Shown here: positions 7,054 through 15,049 of the stretch, one piece after another
How positions within the stretch are numbered: the stretch's first letter is position 1
Layout: each line of letters begins with the position of its first letter
Assembly: GCA_014379915.1 (NCBI GenBank)
Contig: JACMKV010000450.1
Location: 1 to 19,354 of the forward strand
Direction: 5' to 3'
From: Burkholderiales bacterium
GTDB lineage: Bacteria; Pseudomonadota; Gammaproteobacteria; Burkholderiales; JACMKV01
DNA length: 19,354 bases
Position numbers and translations under genes: made by a program
Notes under the pieces: model-generated
The model's input: only the letters and a program-made list of their open reading frames with translations
Database searches by the model: none
Told to the model about the DNA's origin: nothing

Positions 7054-7293
7054 ATGACAAGCGAACTTTCTTACACGGTTATTTTCGAGCGTAACGAATC
7101 CGAAGGCTACACCGTTACCGTTCCCGCATTGCCCGGGCTCGTCACTGAAGGCGCAAACAAAGAAGAAGCGAAAGTCATGGTGCGCGATGCGATCGCGTGT
7201 TATCTCGAAGGTTTGGTCAAGGATGGCGAGCCTATACCCGTCGAACGCGAGATTTCGCAGGAGCGTGTTGAGGTCGCGTTTGGCGGCGCCTGA
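7054..7293 (+). CDS. hicB: HicB-family antitoxin (short form)
   Basis: The 79-residue protein shows the partial RNase H-like HicB fold: YTVIFERNESEGYTVTVPALPGLVTEGANKEEA at about 7-39, then the amphipathic helix VMVRDAIACYLEGLVKDGEPIP. HicB binds and neutralises HicA, an mRNA-cleaving ribonuclease. This is the short form with no added helix-turn-helix or ribbon-helix-helix domain, so it may not autoregulate by DNA binding. The ATG at 7054 follows GAGG about 8 bases upstream. The gene lies 35 bp after mod and 8 bp before the hicA start, so mod, hicB, hicA and res look like one operon. The antitoxin-first order is opposite to classical hicAB but occurs in many genomes. Confidence 0.9.
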   Translation: MTSELSYTVIFERNESEGYTVTVPALPGLVTEGANKEEAKVMVRDAIACYLEGLVKDGEPIPVEREISQERVEVAFGGA

Positions 7294-7301
7294 TTGTACC
7301 G

Positions 7302-7520
7302 GTGTTGCCAGTTCTCACCGCGCGCAAGTTGCTGCGGGCGCTCCACCGGGCTGGCTTGGTCCACCATCAAACCGGAAGCCACGTTCATTTGCGGCATCCC
7401 GCCAGGCCGCATCTGCGAATCGTTGCTCCCTATCACAATCGCGACCTCGCGCCGAAGACGCTACGCACGATCGTCGCTCAAGCTGAGATGACGGTCCCGG
7501 AATTCTCTCGATGCTCGATG
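7302..7520 (+). CDS. hicA: HicA-family toxin that has lost its stop codon and runs into Res
   Basis: From GTG 7302 the first 72 codons encode a HicA domain: VLTARKLLRALHRAGLVHHQTGSHVHLRHP, then a beta strand and LAPKTLRTIVAQAEMTVPEF. His27 in GSH is the expected active-site residue of this double-stranded-RNA-binding-fold mRNA interferase. HicA proteins usually end just after the TVxEF helix, here at about residue 70. No stop occurs in this frame. After EFSR the frame continues as CSMNNYEV, and the Met is the likely start of Res, giving an apparent HicA-Res fusion of 1112 residues (7302-10640). The junction is a 7-bp tandem duplication, CTCGATG at 7507-7513 and 7514-7520. With one copy the frame would read CGA TGA and stop. 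Alternatively, one extra base after 7510 would give EFSRMLDE and a TAA at 7523-7525. Whether the toxin is released as a free protein cannot be told from sequence. Confidence 0.8.
7507..7520 (+). repeat. 7-bp tandem duplication at the hicA/res junction
   Basis: Two exact copies of CTCGATG lie back to back. The second copy contains the ATG proposed as the res start (7518-7520). Because seven is not a multiple of three, copy number sets the frame relation. One copy stops hicA at TGA overlapping the res ATG. Two copies fuse HicA to Res. Three copies stop hicA at TAA a few codons later. Confidence 0.85.
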
Positions 7521-10500
7521 AATAACTACGAAGTCGCAAATCCAATCCTCAACTCGCCCTACGCGGAACCGGGGCTGCATTGGTATATCCGCGAAGGCGA
7601 AGCGGCGGAATTGCGCGAAGGGCGCCGCGCATCGGTAGTTTTTCCGCCGCGCGATCAGACTCAGGCGTGGGATATTTCCGATGGCGCGCTGCGCGCATCG
7701 CAGGAATATCCGGCAGGATTCGACTTGATGCTGGTTGCGCAAATCCGCGAGCGTATCGCGCAGTGGCGGGCGAGTGGATACGCGGGAACGACGCGGACCA
7801 CGCTCGAACTCTTGCACTGGTGGCAACGCGAAGGCCGCGAGCACCGGCTATTTTTCGCGCAATTCGAGGCCGCCGAAACCGTCATTTTCCTGACCGAAGC
7901 GCGCGCCGATTTCCGGCAAGGCATCGCGATCATCCGTGACGATCCGGGCGAGGACGCGCGCGCCAGGGGCTTTCAGGGATTCCTGCGCTATGCGTGCAAG
8001 ATGGCGACGGGTTCGGGCAAAACGACGGTGATGGGCATGCTCGCGGCATGGAGTATTTTGAACAAGATCGCGAGCCGCAACGACACGTGTTTTTCCGACG
8101 CGGTGCTGGTCGTTTGTCCGAACGTGACCATACGCAGCCGTCTGGGGGAGCTCGATCCGCAAGGCGGTGAAGCCAGCCTCTACCGAACGCGCGATCTGGT
8201 GCCGCCGCATCTGATGCCGCTACTCGCGCAAGGCCGCGTGCTGATCAAGAACTGGCACGACTTCGAGCCGCGCGGGATGAACGTCGGCGGCGTGGGCGCG
8301 AAGGTTTCGAAAACCGGCGTGCCACTACGCATTCGCGAAACGATCACGATTGCCGAGAGAACCACGACTGCACGCGGCAGGCGATATTTGACGGTCGACG
8401 ATCTCGCGCGCCAGACCGCCGCCGGCATGCTGACCGTGCTCGACGAAGAACACGACCGCGAAGGCAACCTCAGGAAAGTAATGGTCGAATCGCTGCGCTA
8501 TATCGAAAGCGATACCGCGCTGATCAATCGCGTGCTCGGCCGCGACATCGGCGGCAAGCGAAATCTGCTTGTGATGAACGATGAGGCGCACCATGCCTAC
8601 CGCATCAAACGCGAAAAGGAAAACGATGAAGGCGATCTTTTTGAAGATGACGACGATGCCGAGGACTTTTATCGCGAAGCGACAGTCTGGATCGAGGGGC
8701 TCGACCGCATTCAGAAACAGCGCGGCATCAACCTGTGCGTGGATTTTTCCGCCACGCCCTACTACCTCGGCCGCGTCGGACAGGACGCCAACAAGCCGTT
8801 CCCGTGGGTGGTCAGCGATTTCGGGCTGATCGACGCGATCGAATCGGGCCTGGTCAAGATTCCGCAGCTTGCCGTGCGCGATACGACCGGCGCTGCGATC
8901 CCCGGATACTTCAATATCTGGGATTGGATCATGAAGCAATTGACGCCGGCCGAGCGCGGCGGGCGCCGCTCCGATGTCAAACCCGAAGCGATTCTCAAGT
9001 ACGCGCACACGCCGATCGCAATGCTTGGCGGCTTGTGGGAAAAGGAACTCGCCGAGTCGCGGGTGAGCGCGGATCCGCGTCCGCCTGTTTTTATTCTGGT
9101 CTGCAAGAACACGAGAATCGCAAAAGTGATTTACGAATGGCTGGCCGAAGGCAAATCGCCCGCCAGTATTCCGCCTGCGCAAATCGCTGGTTTTCTGAAT
9201 AGCGATGGAGCGGTGAATACCATCCGCGTCGATTCGAAAGTCGTGCACGAAACCGATACCGGCGAAGCGAAAAGCGACGAAGCCGTGTGGATGCGAATTA
9301 CGCTCGACACGATAGGCCGGCGAGCGTGGCCTACCGACCGACAGGGCCGCGCGCTTTACCCGGAAGGTTTTGCCGAACTGGCGGAAAAACTCGGGCGCGA
9401 GCTGCATCCGCCCGGCCGCGACGTGCGCTGCATCGTCAGCGTCGGCATGCTGACCGAGGGCTGGGATTGCAATACGGTGACGCACATCATCGGTTTGCGT
9501 CCGTTCCGGTCGCAACTGTTGTGCGAGCAGGTCGTCGGGCGAGGCTTGCGTCGCGCCAGCTATGAGTTGGGCGAGGACGGCAAATTTACCGAAGAAATCG
9601 CGACGGTATTCGGCGTGCCGTTCGAAGTAATCCCGTTCAAGGCAACGGGGCAGCCCGCGCCGGCGGCAGTCAAACGCAACCACGTGCATACCGTGCCGCA
9701 GAAAGCCGGATTCGAGATTCGCTTCCCGCGAGTCGAAGGCTACACGCAGGCGATACGCAATCGCATCACCGTCGATTGGATGAGCGTGCCGCCGTTGACG
9801 CTGGATCCGAATCACATTCCGCCGGAAGCCGAAATGCAGGGATTGCACGTGAACAATCAGGGGCGTTTGTCGTTGAGCGGGCCGGGGCGCGCAAGCAAAG
9901 CCAGTCTGCAGGAATTCCGCGCCCAACGGCGCTTGCAGGAACTGGTTTTCGACCTTGGCCGGACGCTCACGCGTGATTATCTCGGGCGCGGACAGTGCGA
10001 GATCCCGACGCATCAGCTGTTTCCGCAGGTGACCAGTATCGTTCAGCGCTACCTCGCAGAGAAGGTGCGGGTGTTGCGGCCAGCAGATATCAAGGACGTT
10101 TTCCTGGCGCCCTACTACGGCTGGCTGGTCGAGCGCCTGCTGGAAGCGATCCGGCCTGATCGCTCGCAAGGTGAACCTCCGGAAATCCCGCGCTACGAGC
10201 GCAATCGCGGGCCGGGTTCAACCTCGGAAGTGGATTTTTGGACCAGCCGAGATGTGCGCGAAATCCGCAAGAGCCATTTGAACTACGTCGTCGCCGATAC
10301 AAAGAGGTGGGAACAGTCAGCCGCCTATATTCTTGACCAGCATGAAGGGGTAGCCGCATTTGCGAAGAATGCCGGGCTCGGGTTCGCCATTCCGTACACA
10401 CACAATGGCGAACCGCACGATTATTTACCGGATTTCATCGTCAAGCTGCGCGGCGACGGCGAGGGTTTTCTGATTCTCGAAACCAAAGGCTACGATCCGC

Positions 10501-10640
10501 TGGAAGATACGAAACGCGCAGCGGCCGAGCGTTGGATTGCGGCGGTCAATGCGGAGGGAAGCTACGGCGATTGGCGCTATGCGGTAGCAAAAAGCACCAG
10601 CGATGTCGGTGCTATGCTCGACCGGGCTGCACAAGCTTGA
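7518..10640 (+). CDS. res: Type III-like restriction enzyme subunit: SF2 helicase plus PD-(D/E)XK nuclease
   Basis: From ATG 7518 this is a 1040-residue protein; the frame is also open back to GTG 7302 through HicA. The Walker A of the SF2 ATPase is MATGSGKTT (162-170), motif II is NDEAHH (DEAH at 355-358), then TEGWDCNTVTHIIGLRP and motif VI QVVGRGLRR (671-679). A PD-(D/E)XK nuclease follows at the C-terminus: YLPDFIVKL with Asp972, then LILETKG with Glu988 and Lys990. This layout belongs to type III Res and the related family annotated as BPTD_3080 restriction endonuclease (from memory). It should translocate on or switch along DNA and cut unmethylated targets recognised with Mod. No good ribosome site precedes 7518, so translation is probably coupled to hicA or is a true fusion. 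All catalytic motifs are intact. Confidence 0.88.
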   Translation: MNNYEVANPILNSPYAEPGLHWYIREGEAAELREGRRASVVFPPRDQTQAWDISDGALRASQEYPAGFDLMLVAQIRERIAQWRASGYAGTTRTTLELLHWWQREGREHRLFFAQFEAAETVIFLTEARADFRQGIAIIRDDPGEDARARGFQGFLRYACKMATGSGKTTVMGMLAAWSILNKIASRNDTCFSDAVLVVCPNVTIRSRLGELDPQGGEASLYRTRDLVPPHLMPLLAQGRVLIKNWHDFEPRGMNVGGVGAKVSKTGVPLRIRETITIAERTTTARGRRYLTVDDLARQTAAGMLTVLDEEHDREGNLRKVMVESLRYIESDTALINRVLGRDIGGKRNLLVMNDEAHHAYRIKREKENDEGDLFEDDDDAEDFYREATVWIEGLDRIQKQRGINLCVDFSATPYYLGRVGQDANKPFPWVVSDFGLIDAIESGLVKIPQLAVRDTTGAAIPGYFNIWDWIMKQLTPAERGGRRSDVKPEAILKYAHTPIAMLGGLWEKELAESRVSADPRPPVFILVCKNTRIAKVIYEWLAEGKSPASIPPAQIAGFLNSDGAVNTIRVDSKVVHETDTGEAKSDEAVWMRITLDTIGRRAWPTDRQGRALYPEGFAELAEKLGRELHPPGRDVRCIVSVGMLTEGWDCNTVTHIIGLRPFRSQLLCEQVVGRGLRRASYELGEDGKFTEEIATVFGVPFEVIPFKATGQPAPAAVKRNHVHTVPQKAGFEIRFPRVEGYTQAIRNRITVDWMSVPPLTLDPNHIPPEAEMQGLHVNNQGRLSLSGPGRASKASLQEFRAQRRLQELVFDLGRTLTRDYLGRGQCEIPTHQLFPQVTSIVQRYLAEKVRVLRPADIKDVFLAPYYGWLVERLLEAIRPDRSQGEPPEIPRYERNRGPGSTSEVDFWTSRDVREIRKSHLNYVVADTKRWEQSAAYILDQHEGVAAFAKNAGLGFAIPYTHNGEPHDYLPDFIVKLRGDGEGFLILETKGYDPLEDTKRAAAERWIAAVNAEGSYGDWRYAVAKSTSDVGAMLDRAAQA

Positions 10641-10828
10641 GTTGCGCTTGCGTCCTTGAACGCTTCGCCACGAAGGCTCAGCTTGCGGGCGTCACGCAGG
10701 GCCTTGTGCACGAGCCGAAAACGCTGGTTGCACGTCCGGTCGAGCATCGGCGAGCACTTTGCGCAAAGCTCGAATAGACGATGTGTTCCAAAGTCGAGTG
10801 ACCGCTCTGGGATGAGATTTGGGGAAGG
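10641..10828. other. Intergenic stretch without a convincing gene
   Basis: The roughly 190 bp between res and the opgG promoter region hold no recognisable gene or terminator. The minus strand is open here and would encode a Cys- and Arg-rich peptide (CAKCSPMLDRTCNQRFRLV and onwards). Similar text occurs, from memory, as spurious hypothetical proteins in betaproteobacteria, so it may be a dispersed non-coding repeat. I cannot verify this without a search. Confidence 0.35.
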
Positions 10829-10834
10829 TATAAT
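10829..10834 (+). promoter_or_regulatory. Consensus -10 box upstream of opgG
   Basis: A perfect TATAAT sits 47 bases ahead of the opgG ATG at 10881, in a local AT-rich patch. No good -35 box is found at 16-18 bp spacing, so the promoter may depend on an activator. Transcription would begin near 10841, which would exclude the alternative upstream start at 10812. Confidence 0.45.
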
Positions 10835-10880
10835 CGGCGAAAGAAGCGACGCCCCGGGGAGGCGCCACAATTATTTCCGA

Positions 10881-12416
10881 ATGATCCAACCGATGATATC
10901 GCCTCACCTCTCGACCTTTGCTGCGTTGGTCGCCGCCGTATTATGCGGATCGTGTCCAGCTACGGCGTTCGCTTTCGGATTTGCCGATGTCGCGCAACGC
11001 GCGATGCAGCTCGCCGCCGCTCCATTCAAGAATCCGCCGTCGAATCTGGCGAATGAATTGCGAGCGCTGGATTACGACCGCTATCGCGACATTCGTTTCA
11101 GGGGCGATCAAGCCTATTGGCGCAACGCCGGCTTGCCGTTCGAGCTTACCTTTTTTCATCAGGGCTTCTACTACGACCAGCCGGTCAAAATGAATGAAGT
11201 CGCAGCGAATCAGGTTCGCGAAATCCCGTTCAGTCCCGCGCTTTTCGACTATGGCAAAACCGCGCTCGACGCGCAAAAGATGCAAGGCCTGGGGTTTGCC
11301 GGCTTTCGCGTCCACTATCCCCTCAATACGCCGGCTTACAAGGACGAGGTGCTGGTTTTTCTCGGCGCGAGCTATTTCCGCGCAATCGGGAAAGGAGGCC
11401 GCTATGGCTTGTCGGCGCGCGGACTCGCGCTCGATACCGGAGTCATGTCGGGCGAGGAATTTCCGCGCTTCGTCGAATTCTGGATCGAGCGCCCGACGCC
11501 CAAGGCAAGAGAACTCGTCATTTATGGTTTACTCGATTCGCGGCGGGCGACAGCGGCTTACCGATTCGTTTTGAAACCCGCAGCCGAGACCGTGATGGAA
11601 GTCACGAGCCGGCTTTACCTGCGCGAGAATGTTGCCAAGCTCGGCATAGCGCCGCTCACCAGCATGTATTTTTTCGGCGAGAACCAGCGTTCGCAAAAGG
11701 AAGACTTCCGTCCCGAAGTGCATAACTCCGATGGATTGTCGGTATTGACCGACACGCATGAGTGGCTGTGGCGGCCGTTGGTCAACCCGAAGCGCCTGCT
11801 TGTCACTTCGTTCGCAATGAACAATCCCACCGGCTTCGGTCTCATGCAGCGCGATCGCGATTTCGAAAGCTATGAAGATCTCGAAGCCCGCTACGAGCTG
11901 CGCCCGAGCGCGTGGGTCGAGCCGCTCGGCCGGTGGGGCGCCGGAAGGGTGGAACTCGTGCAGATACCGACGCCGGACGAGACCAACGACAACATCGTCG
12001 CGTTCTGGGTGCCTGACAATCCGCCGCCGCCGGGGCAGGCATTCGACTTCGCCTATCGGCTGTCGTGGCACAGCCGGTCGGAGCGGCGGCCGGAATCGTC
12101 GTGGATCGCGCAGACGCGGCGGGGCCATGGCTACGCGCGCAAACCCGATGACAGCATCCTGTTCACGATCGATTTCCAGGGCCCGATATTCGACAAGCTC
12201 GCGGATGGAACCGGGGTGGAAAGCATCGTCTCAGCCGATGGCAACGGCAAAATACTCGAGCACAACACCTATCGCAATGAAGCGTCGGGCGGCTGGCGGA
12301 CCGCGATTCGATTGCGCCGCGTCGACGATGACAAACCGGTCGAGCTGCGCGCACATCTGCGCAGCGGCAATCGCGGACTGGGTGAATCATGGAATTACAT
12401 ACTCCCGGCGCAGTAG
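10881..12416 (+). CDS. opgG: Periplasmic glucan biosynthesis protein OpgG (MdoG)
   Basis: The 511-residue protein has the same length as E. coli OpgG. A hydrophobic signal region (about 10-31, ending ATAFA) precedes the mature start FGFADVAQRA. Conserved blocks include FELTFFHQGFYYDQPV, FAGFRVHYPLN, FLGASYFRAIG, DFRPEVHNSDGL (Asp284), EWLWRPLVNPKRL, PSAWVEPLGRWG and PTPDETNDNIVAFW (366-371 for DETNDN). OpgG/OpgD proteins are periplasmic; E. coli members have been shown to be beta-1,2-glucanases (GH186), so this protein likely trims or branches the OPG backbone made by OpgH. E. coli has HDSDGL, as far as I recall, where this protein has HNSDGL. The signal n-region has no Lys or Arg with this start. 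An in-frame ATG at 10812 would add 23 residues including GRRHNYFR, so the start is not certain. The 3' end overlaps opgH by 28 bp, which indicates an operon. Confidence 0.92.
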   Translation: MIQPMISPHLSTFAALVAAVLCGSCPATAFAFGFADVAQRAMQLAAAPFKNPPSNLANELRALDYDRYRDIRFRGDQAYWRNAGLPFELTFFHQGFYYDQPVKMNEVAANQVREIPFSPALFDYGKTALDAQKMQGLGFAGFRVHYPLNTPAYKDEVLVFLGASYFRAIGKGGRYGLSARGLALDTGVMSGEEFPRFVEFWIERPTPKARELVIYGLLDSRRATAAYRFVLKPAAETVMEVTSRLYLRENVAKLGIAPLTSMYFFGENQRSQKEDFRPEVHNSDGLSVLTDTHEWLWRPLVNPKRLLVTSFAMNNPTGFGLMQRDRDFESYEDLEARYELRPSAWVEPLGRWGAGRVELVQIPTPDETNDNIVAFWVPDNPPPPGQAFDFAYRLSWHSRSERRPESSWIAQTRRGHGYARKPDDSILFTIDFQGPIFDKLADGTGVESIVSADGNGKILEHNTYRNEASGGWRTAIRLRRVDDDKPVELRAHLRSGNRGLGESWNYILPAQ

Positions 12417-14971
12417 TCGACGCGCGGCGCCCGGCGCCGGTCAGCGAGCGTTATCTCGATCGCCTGCCGTTGCCGCCTGCGCTGCGGGCCGAATGGCTGG
12501 CGAAAGCGAACCGTCGCGGTCTCGTCGAACCGCGTGCGCAGATGACGGAGTTGCACGGCATCATCGCCGGCCACGAGGTTGAACGCGACAATCCTGCGTA
12601 CGCGTCGATTCAGCGGCGGCTCGCGCTTGCCTTGTCCGTCGCGCCGGTAGTGGACGGCAGCGTTGCAACGACGCCGCCCGCGCCGCGCCAAGACGGTTGT
12701 GAAGCTCAGCCGAAGACTGCACGTTCTCCGCTTGCGATATCCGCGGCCGATGTTCATGGGCGAGCGCGCCTCGTCACGACGCCGTCGATGAACCGCACAT
12801 CGATGGCGCCCCGAGCCTTGCTTTCGCACTTTCCGCTGTTCGCTTCGGTCAAGACGCGCTTGATGCACGAGCAGCGGCGTCCTCGCTCGCATCGGCGGCA
12901 AGATGAAAGCGAAGCTCCGTCGCGCGGCAAACGCGATGCCTGGTACCCCGCGGCGGCGGTTCGGCGCACGACTCTGCTGATCATGGTGCTCGCCCAGACC
13001 TATGTTGCGACCAGCTTCATGACCGCAGTCCTGCCGTATCAGGGAAGGCAGCCGCTCGAGATCGCGGTCCTCATCCTGTTCGCGATTCTGTTCTGCTGGG
13101 TTTCGGCCGGCTTCTGGACGGCGATCATGGGCTTTCTGCTGCTGCTGCTCGGGCGCGATCGTCATTCGATCTCGCGCAGCATCGCCGGCGACGAGCTGAT
13201 CGCCGATGCCGCTCGCACCGCCATTGTCATGCCGATTTGCAATGAAGATGTGACGCGCGTGTTCGCCGGTCTGGGCGCGACTTACGATTCGGTAAAACGA
13301 ACCGGCGAGATCAGGCATTTCGATTTTTTTGTGCTGAGCGACAGCGCCGATCCCGATACCCGCGTCGCCGAAGTCAACGCCTGGCTCGAACTGTGCCGCA
13401 GCGTCGATGGCTTCGGCCGCGTGTTTTACCGGCGCCGGCAGCACAGGATCAAGCGCAAAAGCGGCAATATCGCGGACTTTTGCCGGCGTTGGGGAGCAAA
13501 TTACCGCTATATGATCGTGCTCGACGCTGATAGCGTGATGACCGGCGCATGCATCACCCGCCTCGTGCAATTGGCCGAAGCAAATCCCAGCGCGGGCATC
13601 ATCCAGACCGCACCGCGCGCCGCCGGACGCGAAACCCTGTACGCGCGCATGCAGCAGTTTGCAACGCACCTCTACGGGCCGCTGTTCACCGCCGGGCTAC
13701 ACTTCTGGCAACTCGGCGAATCGCACTATTGGGGCCACAACGCGATTATCCGCGTCGCGCCTTTCATGCGGCATTGCGCGCTCGGCCGCCTGCCCGGTCG
13801 CGGCAGCTTGTCCGGCGAAATACTTTCCCACGATTTCGTCGAAGCCGCGCTGATGCGGCGCGCTGGCTGGGCGGTCTGGATCGCCTATGACCTGCCGGGC
13901 AGCTATGAAGAGATGCCGCCCAATCTCGTCGATGAGCTGAAGCGCGACCGCCGCTGGTGTCAGGGTAATCTAATGAACTTTCGCCTGTTCCTCGCCGAAG
14001 AACTGCATCCCGCGCATCGCGCCGTGTTCGTGACTGGAGTGATGGCGTATCTGTCGGCTCCGCTATGGTTTCTGTTCCTGCTGCTGTCGACTGCGTTGCT
14101 GGCGATCCACACGCTGGTCGAACCAGAATATTTTTCCGAGCCCAATCAGCTGTTCCCGTCGTGGCCGGAATGGCATCCGGAGCGCGCGATCGCCTTGTTC
14201 ACCGCGACCGCGGTGCTGTTGTTCCTGCCAAAACTTCTGAGCGTGCTGTTGATCTGGGCAAAGCACGCGAGGCGTCACGGCGAAGGCTTGCGTGTTTTGT
14301 TCAGCACGTTGATCGAGCTGGTTTTTTCGGCGCTGCTCGCACCTATCCGCATGTTGTTCCATACCGAGTTCGTGGTCGCCGCGCTTCTGGGGTGGCGCCT
14401 GCACTGGAAATCGCCGCCGCGCGGCGACAACGAAACGGGATGGCGAGAAGCTGCGCGCCGCCATGGACTGCACACGTTGTTCGGCGCAGCGTGGGCCGCC
14501 GGCGTTTACTGGCTCAATCCATCTTTTCTATGGTGGCTCGCGCCTATCGTCGGCGCGCTGATTCTATCGATCCCGCTCTCGGTTTATTCCAGCCGCGTTT
14601 CGCTCGGGCGGTGGGCGCGGCGCGCAGGATTTTTTCTGATCCCTGAAGAATGGCGCACGCCCAAAGAGCTCGAAGCAACCCGGCAATACATAGCCGTCTC
14701 GCCAACCCCGCCGAATTTCATCGCGGCAGTCATCGACCCTGCGACCAACGCACTGTCGTGCGCCTCGGGTGTCGCCCGCCGCAAACAATCGGGCGCGCTC
14801 CTCAATGAACGTTTTCGTCTGGTTCAAGATGCCCTGCTGAAAGATCCGGACTCGCTGACGGCCCAACAAAAAACCGCGCTGCTCAACGATCCGGTCGCGC
14901 TTTCGCAGCTGCATTTTCAGGCGTGGACTTCGGCAGAGGCCAATATCGTCTGGCAGGAGGCGCGCGCCTGA
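12389..14971 (+). CDS. opgH: Glucan biosynthesis glucosyltransferase OpgH (MdoH)
   Basis: The 860-residue inner-membrane GT2-family enzyme uses UDP-glucose to build the beta-1,2-glucan backbone and moves it to the periplasm. The GT2 motifs are intact: TAIVMPICNED, FFVLSDSADPDT, the DxD VLDADSV (Asp379/Asp381), SHDFVEAALMRRAGW and RDRRWCQGN (521-527). The first transmembrane pair is at about 192-250, with the YQG..LFCWVSAGFW block, and several more helices lie in the second half (VTGVMAYLSAPLWFLFLLLS and onwards). The N-terminal cytoplasmic tail is about 190 residues, roughly 50 longer than in E. coli, where it binds FtsZ. The loop between the first two helices is shorter than in E. coli. ATG 12389 follows GGGTGA and lies inside the end of opgG, so the two are translationally coupled. 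The protein ends RLHFQAW.., a normal OpgH C-terminus. Confidence 0.95.
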   Translation: MELHTPGAVVDARRPAPVSERYLDRLPLPPALRAEWLAKANRRGLVEPRAQMTELHGIIAGHEVERDNPAYASIQRRLALALSVAPVVDGSVATTPPAPRQDGCEAQPKTARSPLAISAADVHGRARLVTTPSMNRTSMAPRALLSHFPLFASVKTRLMHEQRRPRSHRRQDESEAPSRGKRDAWYPAAAVRRTTLLIMVLAQTYVATSFMTAVLPYQGRQPLEIAVLILFAILFCWVSAGFWTAIMGFLLLLLGRDRHSISRSIAGDELIADAARTAIVMPICNEDVTRVFAGLGATYDSVKRTGEIRHFDFFVLSDSADPDTRVAEVNAWLELCRSVDGFGRVFYRRRQHRIKRKSGNIADFCRRWGANYRYMIVLDADSVMTGACITRLVQLAEANPSAGIIQTAPRAAGRETLYARMQQFATHLYGPLFTAGLHFWQLGESHYWGHNAIIRVAPFMRHCALGRLPGRGSLSGEILSHDFVEAALMRRAGWAVWIAYDLPGSYEEMPPNLVDELKRDRRWCQGNLMNFRLFLAEELHPAHRAVFVTGVMAYLSAPLWFLFLLLSTALLAIHTLVEPEYFSEPNQLFPSWPEWHPERAIALFTATAVLLFLPKLLSVLLIWAKHARRHGEGLRVLFSTLIELVFSALLAPIRMLFHTEFVVAALLGWRLHWKSPPRGDNETGWREAARRHGLHTLFGAAWAAGVYWLNPSFLWWLAPIVGALILSIPLSVYSSRVSLGRWARRAGFFLIPEEWRTPKELEATRQYIAVSPTPPNFIAAVIDPATNALSCASGVARRKQSGALLNERFRLVQDALLKDPDSLTAQQKTALLNDPVALSQLHFQAWTSAEANIVWQEARA

Positions 14972-15049
14972 ATCGTTGCGGACGAAGGGAAGCCTATGAC
15001 CGTAACAAGAAACCTCTCACCGAACCCTTAACGAGCCCGTAGCACCCTC

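Noticed and set aside
8325..10169. Long minus-strand open frame (614 codons) opposite res
   Set aside because: It is the mirror of a strongly GC-biased gene. The plus strand has all helicase and nuclease motifs, while the minus frame is rich in Arg, His, Ala and Phe with no recognisable domain.
10849..10868. Possible attachment-site copy of the tRNA 3' end (CGGGGAGGCGCCAC versus CGGGGCGCCAC)
   Set aside because: The match is short and needs a 3-base gap, and no integrase is present. Such GC-rich similarity is expected by chance here.
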